This document shows positions 32,687 to 45,400 of a stretch of DNA of 64,000 nucleotides, piece by piece. This stretch comes from Peronospora farinosa. Taxonomy: Eukaryota; Oomycota; Peronosporomycetes; Peronosporales; Peronosporaceae. Below the pieces are notes generated by a model, which saw only the letters and a program-made list of their open reading frames with translations, searched no databases and was not told the DNA's origin. The translations under genes and the position numbers were made by a program. Every line of letters begins with the position of its first letter. The stretch's first letter is position 1. The stretch spans positions 79,171-143,170 of the forward strand of contig CANTFK010000631.1 in assembly GCA_947646735.1 (NCBI GenBank), written 5' to 3'.

Positions 32687-34151
32687 CTACTGAGGAACGT
32701 CCCAGCTACCAAACTGCTTTAGCCGTGCATCGATGCGAGCAACAACTTCGGGGTCAAAGCCCATAACGCCGTCCTTGTCTAGAATAGCAAGCTCTTTCGA
32801 CGTCAGATACACGATATTGTCCGGGTACAGCGGTCGGTCCGTCCGCCAACGAGCCAAGTAAAGTCGGTCGTGACCACCATTCTTCACTCCACCTACAGAG
32901 CTGCGTCCCCGCCAAATTTCCTGGTAGACAAACTCGACCTCGTCCTTCTCCAGCTCTATCTTACGGCCTTCGTTGAATAGCAAATGCTCGCGTTGCTGCA
33001 GCTTCTGGTACAACTTGTTGCGCTGGTCACGAGACAATCGTGCGACCGCTTCCGGGTTGATCTTTTTGCCAGCCAGGTCGCAAAGCACAAAGGCTGCCAT
33101 AGACTGCCCAAAGAGGGCAGGCATTGTACCGAGCACCGGGATCACACGAATGCGAAAGTACTCCACGTTGCCAAACTCTTCAGGATTCTGCGCCTGCTCA
33201 GCATTCAGTGGTAGCAGCTTACACACACTTTTCTCGCTTGAGAAAATGGTCGTGATCTCCGACGATGAAACACCCTTTTTCTTCAAAAAGTATCGGATCT
33301 TGGTCGCGAGCGGGTCACCTACATCAGATCCATACAACCGACAAAGACCATTAGTGTTACATACTCAAGACAACACACGCTACGATAAAATTGCAACGTA
33401 CGGACAGCGTCCTTGAGTGTCCCAATCTGGAGACGCGTCGGGTCGGCTTTGGCACCTGCTCCAGTTGCCGTAATAATCTTCAAATTCTTACGCGTCACGG
33501 CCTCCAGCAGTGCACACTTGGTCTTGACGTCGTCGATACAGTCCAGCACGTACGTCGGATTGCCTGTTGAGCACATCCGACCAGTCAGTTCTTTTTGTCT
33601 CCATTTCAACTGCTGCTACTGCAACAAATTTCGTCACCTTCCAGTAGCTCCTCCGCACTGTCCGCATCAAACATAACCGGCATGCCTTCAACCTCACAGT
33701 CCGGCACAATATCACGCAAGTGGCGCTTCATAGCAATCACTTTGGAAACCCCCACATCAGCACGAGTAGCCACCGCATGGCGGTTTAAAGACGATAACGT
33801 CACGTAGTCAAAATCAATCAGACGCAATTTACCGACACCCGATCGCGCCAACATGTGCGCAGCATGAGACCCCACTCCACCCAAGCCGACAATCACCACA
33901 AATGCGTCTTTCACCTTGGCAAATCCTTCCGGGCCGAAGAAAGAAGCGGTTCGAGACAGCTGCTCCTCCAGTAGCTCTTGCGAAGCGGCATTTGTTCCAA
34001 GGGACGTCGTCATGACTAATTGCGACGTACAAGAACTGCCATTTTGTTGCTTGAGAGCAATTTCGTACACATATTGAGCTGCAATTGCAGCAGCGACACC
34101 CACACCAAAGGCGATGGCAAGCTCCGTGCTGCCCATTACAGTCTTGACCAT
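32687..34151 (-). CDS. tRNA threonylcarbamoyladenosine dehydratase (TcdA/Tcd1-2-like E1 enzyme)
   Basis: Three exons on the minus strand, 33638-34151, 33402-33563 and 32687-33318, join to 435 residues. The N-terminus has one hydrophobic segment (ELAIAFGVGVAAAIAAQYVY), suiting the outer mitochondrial membrane position of yeast Tcd1/2. The ThiF/E1 nucleotide fold follows: VVIVGLGGVGSHAAHMLARS (about 85-104), then LIDFDYVTLSSLNRHAV. Exon 2 has YVLDCIDDVKTKCALLE and IITATGAGAKADPT. The Tcd-specific C-terminal part contains GTMPALFGQSMAAFVLCDL. The enzyme uses ATP to cyclise t6A37 in tRNA to ct6A. There are no ubiquitin-like partners nearby. All key loops look intact and lengths fit the family. 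Start at 34151 includes the membrane segment. Confidence 0.9.
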
Positions 34152-34239
34152 CGATTTGTGGTGAGCATATGGTTTAGTCGAAGGGCTAGGTTGGGACGAG
34201 GACGGGTGTCATGTATCCAACTAGTGTAGAATAGATAAG

Positions 34240-34760
34240 ATGAAACTCATCTCGCTCAAACTTGACGTCGTCAGTGCCGAGAAAACCGAGGGGGTGGCCA
34301 TATTGCTTGATCCGCGTAAGCACCAAGTGGGCCAGCGGTGGCGTTCGGAGCTTTGGTCAAAAAGAATGATGTCCATTGTCGTCTACTCTATTTTACTTGT
34401 TAACGTCTATGCTTCTAATGACAGAGCGTCTTTTCCGTCAAATGCAGGAATGGCCTTGGCTTCAATTAGAGATGGTACTATTTGGCGATTTCAATTGTGT
34501 CTAGAGTCCTCATCTTGACAGATTAGGAGGTTTGCGGTCGGGATGGCCCGAAAACCTCGATTGGAGACTTTACTACAAGCCTTAGGACTCGAAGACGCTC
34601 AGACTATGGTGGCATCGGCAATAGAGACGAAGTACCAGAGCCGCTTAATTGCTACATATTGTGAATGCACGGTTGGCCAGCAGGCTTGATCGTTTCTATC
34701 TTTGCAAGCCATGGACAGCGGTTGTCCAGCAGGTTCAAGTACCACTGCCTGTTTGAACTT
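34240..34760 (+). pseudogene. LINE (non-LTR) endonuclease-domain fragment
   Basis: Plus-strand pieces read like the middle of an APE-type endonuclease. VAILLDPR and RMMSIVVYSILLVNVYASND come first (frame from 34240), then in another frame MVLFGDFNCV, the conserved GDFN motif, and later LDRFYLCKPW. There are several stops and at least one frameshift. No reverse transcriptase or poly-A tail is nearby, so this is an isolated, decayed piece. Confidence 0.6.
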
Positions 34761-36469
34761 GGCTAGCATCAAAATACAGATCTCCCTCCGCTAACTTATG
34801 GGTACGGTGGACGACGGTATTCTTGACTTAGCAGAGATTATAACTTATCGATTTATGTGTATCAAATGTTAGAGAATCATAAAGTTTAAAAGTGGCCCTG
34901 GGCAACCAGAACATTCCCACTCCTCCCTAGGCTCCAGTCCCACGATTGTAATTGCTAAAAAGAACGCAAGTCTTAGGCTTTTTTGTTACTTTGACCCGTG
35001 GTCAAAGGTGTGAGACACGTCGCCAACTTGTTTTTCTTGTGCTGATAGTGAAAGCTATATGTAAATTTACAGCGTTTACCAGTGTCTTGCCTTCAAATTG
35101 TCGCAAAGTTGGAGCAGGAGCTGAGAAACTAGTTAGAGCAGCTGCGTGTCCGGGATCAAATGACGATTTTGGACATTTGCAATCCTATCTTAGTGAATAA
35201 TATTTCTTAGCCGGAGATGAGCGAAAGCGTAATTTGTGGAAAAAGTAAAAGCTAGAATTTTTAGTAATCATGATTCTGTGTTATGCTTGACTTTCTCTGC
35301 TATCACTTTCTTCTATGCATACCTATCTACGCTAGTTACCCTACCGTCCTTGCTCTCACCAGGCACAAAATGAGGAAAAAATTAGTGGAGATGTGGCGCC
35401 TGTCCCAAACAAACTCATCAGAATTGAAAAGACCAACCTCCTCCATGATACCTGCTCCGTGCTCGATGTATCCCGGTCCACAAGCCGCTTCTAAAGTTCT
35501 CTCGCGACCTGCAACTAAGCTTTTCGCAACGCACTATACTTAAATTACCCTTGACATGTGGTTAAAGTAGGTTTTCGCGTCCAAAATACAAGAAAATACT
35601 TATTTTATAAAGTTATATTGCCCTGTCTGACTATAACTTATAACTTATTACTTATAACTTAGTGACCATAGAACGAGCTCGGTGGACACGAAATTTGATA
35701 ACCTACCGAAGGATATAACTTACTGGAGGATACCTTATTGGAGGGAGGCCTGTATACACAAATTGATTAATTATGCAAAGTTCGGATACGCGCTTCTTTA
35801 ATAAGCGTATCCCTACGTGCGAGCTTCGATATATTTTACCTTGATGTTGACGTCCTCCTGTGACGTCATCATGACGCCTAGTCCCAACTAGGCCCTGCCT
35901 ACAAAATTAATTGAAATAAGTATGCAAATAATAAGACAAAATTAGATAAAAATAATATTTTAGGATAAAGCCTTAAATTAGTAATTGATAAAGATATATA
36001 TATTCTTTATTATAAATCTTATTATCCTTATAAAGATTATAATATTATATTTTTAGCAATAATGTACAAAACTGTTTTAACTAATTTTTTTTTATATTAA
36101 TTATATGAATTTATCAATGGATATCACATTCACGAGGGTGGGTCACATTGAGATGCCTCACCCAAGTGGGAGGTCTAAGGTAACATGTACCCTTATTAAC
36201 CTTCCTGTATAAGTTTCTTATATACTTAACGGACTCGTGTAACTATTGGCCCTTTACACGAAACATCCCACGGTGGGTCGCAAATCCGCCCAGTTTAAGG
36301 AATGTGTTCTTATACATACTTGTAGACTAAATCAGCCATTGATTTTTATCAATATCAACAAATACTAGACCACAGCTTGCGAGTACGCTGCTGATAAAAG
36401 ATGCAATGATTGCGACAAAAACAGCCTCGTTCGTAAGAACATAACTCTGATTAGAATATTACTCCGTCC
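34761..36469. other. AT-rich intergenic DNA, no gene seen
   Basis: Only short open frames. It contains TATAACTTA-type clusters (around 35630-35665) and very AT-rich DNA at 35900-36110. At 36120-36300 there is a GC-richer patch with ACGGACTCGTGTAAC, similar in style to the TGTAACGG repeat end at 11692, so transposon debris is likely. It ends at the first satellite unit. Confidence 0.5.
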
Positions 36470-39400
36470 TTAACTGGTGCAAAAACGATCACTTATCTTT
36501 TTCCAATCTTGCAAACTCATGTTGACCAAGTGCCGCAATCGAGTAGGATTCTGACGGTTTGTGTGGTAATCACGCTATCTTTTGCTCAAGCAGTATGATG
36601 ATTCGCGGCTCTCGAGTACTGGCTTCTCGCATACATATTGAACAATGGACAATTTGAGCTTGCAACTGTTGCCCCTGGCTTCGAACAAAGAGCAACACGT
36701 ATTTTTCTTTTGCTTTTGGAGTGTTTACATTTTTGAGGAACTCAGCAATTATATTTTCCCCTCCAGCTCTAGGTCCTTTTTCATTAACTCTTTGAAAGAA
36801 GGAGTCGTCATCCCCTCCTTGAGTTTCTTATCGTCTTCAGTGATGGAGACCAGCCAGACGCTGCCCCTCATCGTCAGAAAAAGCTGCAGCTGATCCGCAT
36901 CAAAGTGGTTTAAGGCGTTCATCTTTTCCGCCTAAATGTTCTTCTTCAAGTGGTACATCGACTTTTCCGTATCAATGTCGATAGCGAAAGCACTACCTCT
37001 TTGACCAACGATCGCGCAGTACAGAGTTTACCATCATTCAAACCAGCAAATTCTCAAATAAAGAATCACGAATTTTCTGTTCACAACTAAATATGATTGA
37101 CTATGTATTCGCTTATGCTGAGGCCAAGACGAGAGACATTCTCCCATTTTGACTGGCCGACTAACAAATAATATCGATGCCGCTGAGCGAACAACTTCGA
37201 CGTCTTCTAAAAAGAAGGCTTTATTCGGACTACAGGTCCACTAAAGAAGGTTACATCCTTTCTTCCTATGTTTCTGAATGCTACGACGCTGAAACGCTGA
37301 ACGGTGTCGCCGTCAACTGGTGCAAAAACGATCACATTATCTTATTCCAATCTTGCAAACTCATGTTGACCAAGTGCCGCAATCGAGTAGGATTCTGACG
37401 GTTTGTGTGGTAATCACGCTATCTTTTGCTCAAGCAGTATGATGATTCGCGGCTCTCGAGTACTGGCTTCTCGCATACATACTGAACAATGGACAATTTG
37501 AGCTTGCAACTGTTGCCCCTGGCTTCGAACAAAGAGCAACACGTATTTTTCTTTTGCTTTTGGAGTGTTTACATTTTTGAGGAACTCAGCAATTATATTT
37601 TCCCCTCCAGCTCTAGGTCCTTTTTCATTAACTCTTTGAAAGAAGGAGTCGTCATCCCCTCCTTGAGTTTCTTATCGTCTTCAGTGATGGAGACCAGCCA
37701 GACGCTGCCCCTCATCGTCAGAAAAAAGCTGCAGCTGATCCGCATTAAAGTGGTTTAAGGCGTTCATCTTTTCCGCCTAAATGTTCTTCTTCAAGTGGTA
37801 CATCGACTTTTCCGTATCAATGTCGATAGCGAAAGCACTACCTCTTTGACCAACGATCGCGCAGTACAGAGTTTACCATCATTCAAACCAGCAAATTCTC
37901 AAATAAAGAATCACGAATTTTCTGTTCACAACTAAATATGATTGACTATGTATTCGCTTATGCTGAGGCCAAGACGAGAGACATTCTCCCATTTTGACTG
38001 GCCGACTACCAAAATAATATCGATGCCGCTGAGCGAACAACTTCGACGTCTTCTAAAAAGAAGGCTTTATTCGGACTACAGGTCCACTAAAGAAGGTTAC
38101 ATCCTTTCTTCCTATGTTTCTGATTGCTACGACGCTGAAACGCTGAACGGTGTCGCCGTCAACTGGTGCAAAAACGATCACGTTATCTTATTCCAATCTT
38201 GCAAACTCATGTTGACCAAGTGCCGCAATCGAGTAGGATTCTGATGGTTTGTGTGGTAATCACGCTATCTTTTGCTCAAGCAGTATGATGATTCGCGGCT
38301 CTCGAGTACTGGATTCTCGCATACGTACTGAACAATGGACAATTTGAGCTTGCAACTGTTGCCCCTGGCTTCGAACAAAGAGCAACACGTATTTTTCTTT
38401 TGCTTTTGGAGTGTTTACATTTTTGAGGAACTCAGCAATTATATTTTCCCCTCCAGCTCTAGGTCCTTTTTCATTAACTCTTTGAAAGAAGGAGTCGTCA
38501 TCCCCTCCTTGAGTTTCTTATCGTCTTCAGTGATGGAGACCAGCCAGACGCTGCCCCTCATCGTCAGAAAAAGCTGCAGCTGATCCGCATCAAAGTGGTT
38601 TAAGGCGTTCATCTTTTCCGCCTAAATGTTCTTCTTCAAGTGGTACATCGACTTTTCCGTATCAATGTCGATAGCGAAAGCACTACCTCTTTGACCAACG
38701 ATCGCGCAGTACAGAGTTTACCATCATTCAAACCAGCAAATTCTCAAATAAAGAATCACGAATTTTCTGTTCACAACTAAATATGATTGACTATGTATTC
38801 GCTTATGCTGAGGCCAAGACGAGAGACATTCTCCCATTTTGACTGGCCGACTACCAAAATAATATCGATGCCGCTGAGCGAACAACTTCGACGTCTTCTA
38901 AAAAGAAGGCTTTATTCGGACTACAGGTCCACTAAAGAAGGTTACATCCTTTCTTCCTATGTTTCTGAATGCTACGACGCTGAAACGCTGAACGGTGTCG
39001 CCGTCAACTGGTGCAAAAACGATCACATTATCTTATTCCAATCTTGCAAACTCATGTTGACCAAGTGCCGCAATCGAGTAGGATTCTGACGGTTTGTGTG
39101 GTAATCACGCTATCTTTTGCTCAAGCAGTATGATGATTCGCGGCTCTCGAGTACTGGCTTCTCGCATACATACTGAACAATGGACAATTTGAGCTTGCAA
39201 CTGTTGCCCCTGGCTTCGAACAAAGAGCAACACGTATTTTTCTTTTGCTTTTGGAGTGTTTACATTTTTGAGGAACTCAGCAATTATATTTTCCCCTCCA
39301 GCTCTAGGTCCTTTTTCATTAACTCTTTGAAAGAAGGAGTCGTCATCCCCTCCTTGAGTTTCTTATCGTCTTCAGTGATGGAGACCAGCCAGACGCTGCC

Positions 39401-42400
39401 CCTCATCGTCAGAAAAAAGCTGCAGCTGATCCGCATTAAAGTGGTTTAAGGCGTTCATCTTTTCCGCCTAAATGTTCTTCTTCAAGTGGTACATCGACTT
39501 TTCCGTATCAATGTCGATAGCGAAAGCACTACCTCTTTGACCAACGATCGCGCAGTACAGAGTTTACCATCATTCAAACCAGCAAATTCTCAAATAAAGA
39601 ATCACGAATTTTCTGTTCACAACTAAATATGATTGACTATGTATTCGCTTATGCTGAGGCCAAGACGAGAGACATTCTCCCATTTTGACTGGCCGACTAC
39701 CAAAATAATATCGATGCCGCTGAGCGAACAACTTCGACGTCTTCTAAAAAGAAGGCTTTATTCGGACTACAGGTCCACTAAAGAAGGTTACATCCTTTCT
39801 TCCTATGTTTCTGAATGCTACGACGCTGAAACGCTGAACGGTGTCGCCGTCAACTGGTGCAAAAACGATCACGTTATCTTATTCCAATCTTGCAAACTCA
39901 TGTTGACCAAGTGCCGCAATCGAGTAGGATTCTGATGGTTTGTGTGGTAATCACGCTATCTTTTGCTCAAGCAGTATGATGATTCGCGGCTCTCGAGTAC
40001 TGGCTTCTCGCATACATACTGAACAATGGACAATTTGAGCTTGCAACTGTTGCCCCTGGCTTCGAACAAAGAGCAACACGTATTTTTCTTTTGCTTTTGG
40101 AGTGTTTACATTTTTGAGGAACTCAGCAATTATATTTTCCCCTCCAGCTCTAGGTCCTTTTTCATTAACTCTTTGAAAGAAGGAGTCGTCATCCCCTCCT
40201 TGAGTTTCTTATCGTCTTCAGTGATGGAGACCAGCCAGACGCTGCCCCTCATCGTCAGAAAAAAGCTGCAGCTGATCCGCATCAAAGTGGTTTAAGGCGT
40301 TCATCTTTTCCGCCTAAATGTTCTTCTTCAAGTGGTACATCGACTTTTCCGTATCAATGTCGATAGCGAAAGCACTACCTCTTTGACCAACGATCGCGCA
40401 GTACAGAGTTTACCATCATTCAAACCAGCAAATTCTCAAATAAAGAATCACGAATTTTCTGTTCACAACTAAATATGATTGACTATGTATTCGCTTATGC
40501 TGAGGCCAAGACGAGAGACATTCTCCCATTTTGACTGGCCGACTACCAAAATAATATCGATGCCGCTGAGCGAACAACTTCGACGTCTTCTAAAAAGAAG
40601 GCTTTATTCGGACTACAGGTCCACTAAAGAAGGTTACATCCTTTCTTCCTATGTTTCTGAATGCTACGACGCTGAAACGCTGAACGGTGTCGCCGTCAAC
40701 TGGTGCAAAAACGATCACATTATCTTATTCCAATCTTGCAAACTCATGTTGACCAAGTGCCGCAATCGAGTAGGATTCTGACGGTTTGTGTGGTAATCAC
40801 GCTATCTTTTGCTCAAGCAGTATGATGATTCGCGGCTCTCGAGTACTGGCTTCTCGCATACATACTGAACAATGGACAATTTGAGCTTGCAACTGTTGCC
40901 CCTGGCTTCGAACAAAGAGCAACACGTATTTTTCTTTTGCTTTTGGAGTGTTTACATTTTTGAGGAACTCAGCAATTATATTTTCCCCTCCAGCTCTAGG
41001 TCCTTTTTCATTAACTCTTTGAAAGAAGGAGTCGTCATCCCCTCCTTGAGTTTCTTATCGTCTTCAGTGATGGAGACCAGCCAGACGCTGCCCCTCATCG
41101 TCAGAAAAAAGCTGCAGCTGATCCGCATCAAAGTGGTTTAAGGCGTTCATCTTTTCCGCCTAAATGTTCTTCTTCAAGTGGTACATCGACTTTTCCGTAT
41201 CAATGTCGATAGCGAAAGCACTACCTCTTTGACCAACGATCGCGCAGTACAGAGTTTACCATCATTCAAACCAGCAAATTCTCAAATAAAGAATCACGAA
41301 TTTTCTGTTCACAACTAAATATGATTGACTATGTATTCGCTTATGCTGAGGCCAAGACGAGAGACATTCTCCCATTTTGACTGGCCGACTACCAAAATAA
41401 TATCGATGCCGCTGAGCGAACAACTTCGACGTCTTCTAAAAAGAAGGCTTTATTCGGACTACAGGTCCACTAAAGAAGGTTACATCCTTTCTTCCTATGT
41501 TTCTGAATGCTACGACGCTGAAACGCTGAACGGTGTCGCCGTCAACTGGTGCAAAAACGATCACATTATCTTATTCCAATCTTGCAAACTCATGTTGACC
41601 AAGTGCCGCAATCGAGTAGGATTCTGACGGTTTGTGTGGTAATCACGCTATCTTTTGCTCAAGCAGTATGATGATTCGCGGCTCTCGAGTACTGGCTTCT
41701 CGCATACATACTGAACAATGGACAATTTGAGCTTGCAACTGTTGCCCCTGGCTTCGAACAAAGAGCAACACGTATTTTTCTTTTGCTTTTGGAGTGTTTA
41801 CATTTTTGAGGAACTCAGCAATTATATTTTCCCCTCCAGCTCTAGGTCCTTTTTCATTAACTCTTTGAAAGAAGGAGTCGTCATCCCCTCCTTGAGTTTC
41901 TTATCGTCTTCAGTGATGGAGACCAGCCAGACGCTGCCCCTCATCGTCAGAAAAAAGCTGCAGCTGATCCGCATCAAAGTGGTTTAAGGCGTTCATCTTT
42001 TCCGCCTAAATGTTCTTCTTCAAGTGGTACATCGACTTTTCCGTATCAATGTCGATAGCGAAAGCACTACCTCTTTGACCAACGATCGCGCAGTACAGAG
42101 TTTACCATCATTCAAACCAGCAAATTCTCAAATAAAGAATCACGAATTTTCTGTTCACAACTAAATATGATTGACTATGTATTCGCTTATGCTGAGGCCA
42201 AGACGAGAGACATTCTCCCATTTTGACTGGCCGACTACCAAAATAATATCGATGCCGCTGAGCGAACAACTTCGACGTCTTCTAAAAAGAAGGCTTTATT
42301 CGGACTACAGGTCCACTAAAGAAGGTTACATCCTTTCTTCCTATGTTTCTGAATGCTACGACGCTGAAACGCTGAACGGTGTCGCCGTCAACTGGTGCAA

Positions 42401-45400
42401 AAACGATCACATTATCTTATTCCAATCTTGCAAACTCATGTTGACCAAGTGCCGCAATCGAGTAGGATTCTGACGGTTTGTGTGGTAATCACGCTATCTT
42501 TTGCTCAAGCAGTATGATGATTCGCGGCTCTCGAGTACTGGCTTCTCGCATACATACTGAACAATGGACAATTTGAGCTTGCAACTGTTGCCCCTGGCTT
42601 CGAACAAAGAGCAACACGTATTTTTCTTTTGCTTTTGGAGTGTTTACATTTTTGAGGAACTCAGCAATTATATTTTCCCCTCCAGCTCTAGGTCCTTTTT
42701 CATTAACTCTTTGAAAGAAGGAGTCGTCATCCCCTCCTTGAGTTTCTTATCGTCTTCAGTGATGGAGACCAGCCAGACGCTGCCCCTCATCGTCAGAAAA
42801 AAGCTGCAGCTGATCCGCATCAAAGTGGTTTAAGGCGTTCATCTTTTCCGCCTAAATGTTCTTCTTCAAGTGGTACATCGACTTTTCCGTATCAATGTCG
42901 ATAGCGAAAGCACTACCTCTTTGACCAACGATCGCGCAGTACAGAGTTTACCATCATTCAAACCAGCAAATTCTCAAATAAAGAATCACGAATTTTCTGT
43001 TCACAACTAAATATGATTGACTATGTATTCGCTTATGCTGAGGCCAAGACGAGAGACATTCTCCCATTTTGACTGGCCGACTACCAAAATAATATCGATG
43101 CCGCTGAGCGAACAACTTCGACGTCTTCTAAAAAGAAGGCTTTATTCGGACTACAGGTCCACTAAAGAAGGTTACATCCTTTCTTCCTATGTTTCTGAAT
43201 GCTACGACGCTGAAACGCTGAACGGTGTCGCCGTCAACTGGTGCAAAAACGATCACATTATCTTATTCCAATCTTGCAAACTCATGTTGACCAAGTGCCG
43301 CAATCGAGTAGGATTCTGACGGTTTGTGTGGTAATCACGCTATCTTTTGCTCAAGCAGTATGATGATTCGCGGCTCTCGAGTACTGGCTTCTCGCATACA
43401 TACTGAACAATGGACAATTTGAGCTTGCAACTGTTGCCCCTGGCTTCGAACAAAGAGCAACACGTATTTTTCTTTTGCTTTTGGAGTGTTTACATTTTTG
43501 AGGAACTCAGCAATTATATTTTCCCCTCCAGCTCTAGGTCCTTTTTCATTAACTCTTTGAAAGAAGGAGTCGTCATCCCCTCCTTGAGTTTCTTATCGTC
43601 TTCAGTGATGGAGACCAGCCAGACGCTGCCCCTCATCGTCAGAAAAAAGCTGCAGCTGATCCGCATCAAAGTGGTTTAAGGCGTTCATCTTTTCCGCCTA
43701 AATGTTCTTCTTCAAGTGGTACATCGACTTTTCCGTATCAATGTCGATAGCGAAAGCACTACCTCTTTGACCAACGATCGCGCAGTACAGAGTTTACCAT
43801 CATTCAAACCAGCAAATTCTCAAATAAAGAATCACGAATTTTCTGTTCACAACTAAATATGATTGACTATGTATTCGCTTATGCTGAGGCCAAGACGAGA
43901 GACATTCTCCCATTTTGACTGGCCGACTACCAAAATAATATCGATGCCGCTGAGCGAACAACTTCGACGTCTTCTAAAAAGAAGGCTTTATTCGGACTAC
44001 AGGTCCACTAAAGAAGGTTACATCCTTTCTTCCTATGTTTCTGAATGCTACGACGCTGAAACGCTGAACGGTGTCGCCGTCAACTGGTGCAAAAACGATC
44101 ACATTATCTTATTCCAATCTTGCAAACTCATGTTGACCAAGTGCCGCAATCGAGTAGGATTCTGACGGTTTGTGTGGTAATCACGCTATCTTTTGCTCAA
44201 GCAGTATGATGATTCGCGGCTCTCGAGTACTGGCTTCTCGCATACATACTGAACAATGGACAATTTGAGCTTGCAACTGTTGCCCCTGGCTTCGAACAAA
44301 GAGCAACACGTATTTTTCTTTTGCTTTTGGAGTGTTTACATTTTTGAGGAACTCAGCAATTATATTTTCCCCTCCAGCTCTAGGTCCTTTTTCATTAACT
44401 CTTTGAAAGAAGGAGTCGTCATCCCCTCCTTGAGTTTCTTATCGTCTTCAGTGATGGAGACCAGCCAGACGCTGCCCCTCATCGTCAGAAAAAAGCTGCA
44501 GCTGATCCGCATCAAAGTGGTTTAAGGCGTTCATCTTTTCCGCCTAAATGTTCTTCTTCAAGTGGTACATCGACTTTTCCGTATCAATGTCGATAGCGAA
44601 AGCACTACCTCTTTGACCAACGATCGCGCAGTACAGAGTTTACCATCATTCAAACCAGCAAATTCTCAAATAAAGAATCACGAATTTTCTGTTCACAACT
44701 AAATATGATTGACTATGTATTCGCTTATGCTGAGGCCAAGACGAGAGACATCCTCCCATTTTGACTGGCCGCCTACCAAAATAATATCGATGCCGCTGAG
44801 CGAACAACTTCGACGTCTTCTAAAAAGAAGGCTTTATTCGGACTACAGGTCCACTAAAGAAGGTTACATCCTTTCTTCCTATGTTTCTGAATGCTACGAC
44901 GCTGAAACGCTGAACGGTGTCGCCGTCAACTGGTGCAAAAACGATCACATTATCTTATTCCAATCTTGCAAACTCATGTTGACCAAGTGCCGCAATCGAG
45001 TAGGATTCTGATGGTTTGTGTGGTAATCACGCTATCTTTTGCTCAAGCAGTATGATGATTCGCGGCTCTCGAGTACTGGCTTCTCGCATACATACTGAAC
45101 AATGGACAATTTGAGCTTGCAACTGTTGCCCCTGGCTTCGAACAAAGAGCAACACGTATTTTTCTTTTGCTTTTGGAGTGTTTACATTTTTGAGGAACTC
45201 AGCAATTATATTTTCCCCTCCAGCTCTAGGTCCTTTTTCATTAACTCTTTGAAAGAAGGAGTCGTCATCCCCTCCTTGAGTTTCTTATCGTCTTCAGTGA
45301 TGGAGACCAGCCAGACGCTGCCCCTCATCGTCAGAAAAAAGCTGCAGCTGATCCGCATCAAAGTGGTTTAAGGCGTTCATCTTTTCCGCCTAAATGTTCT

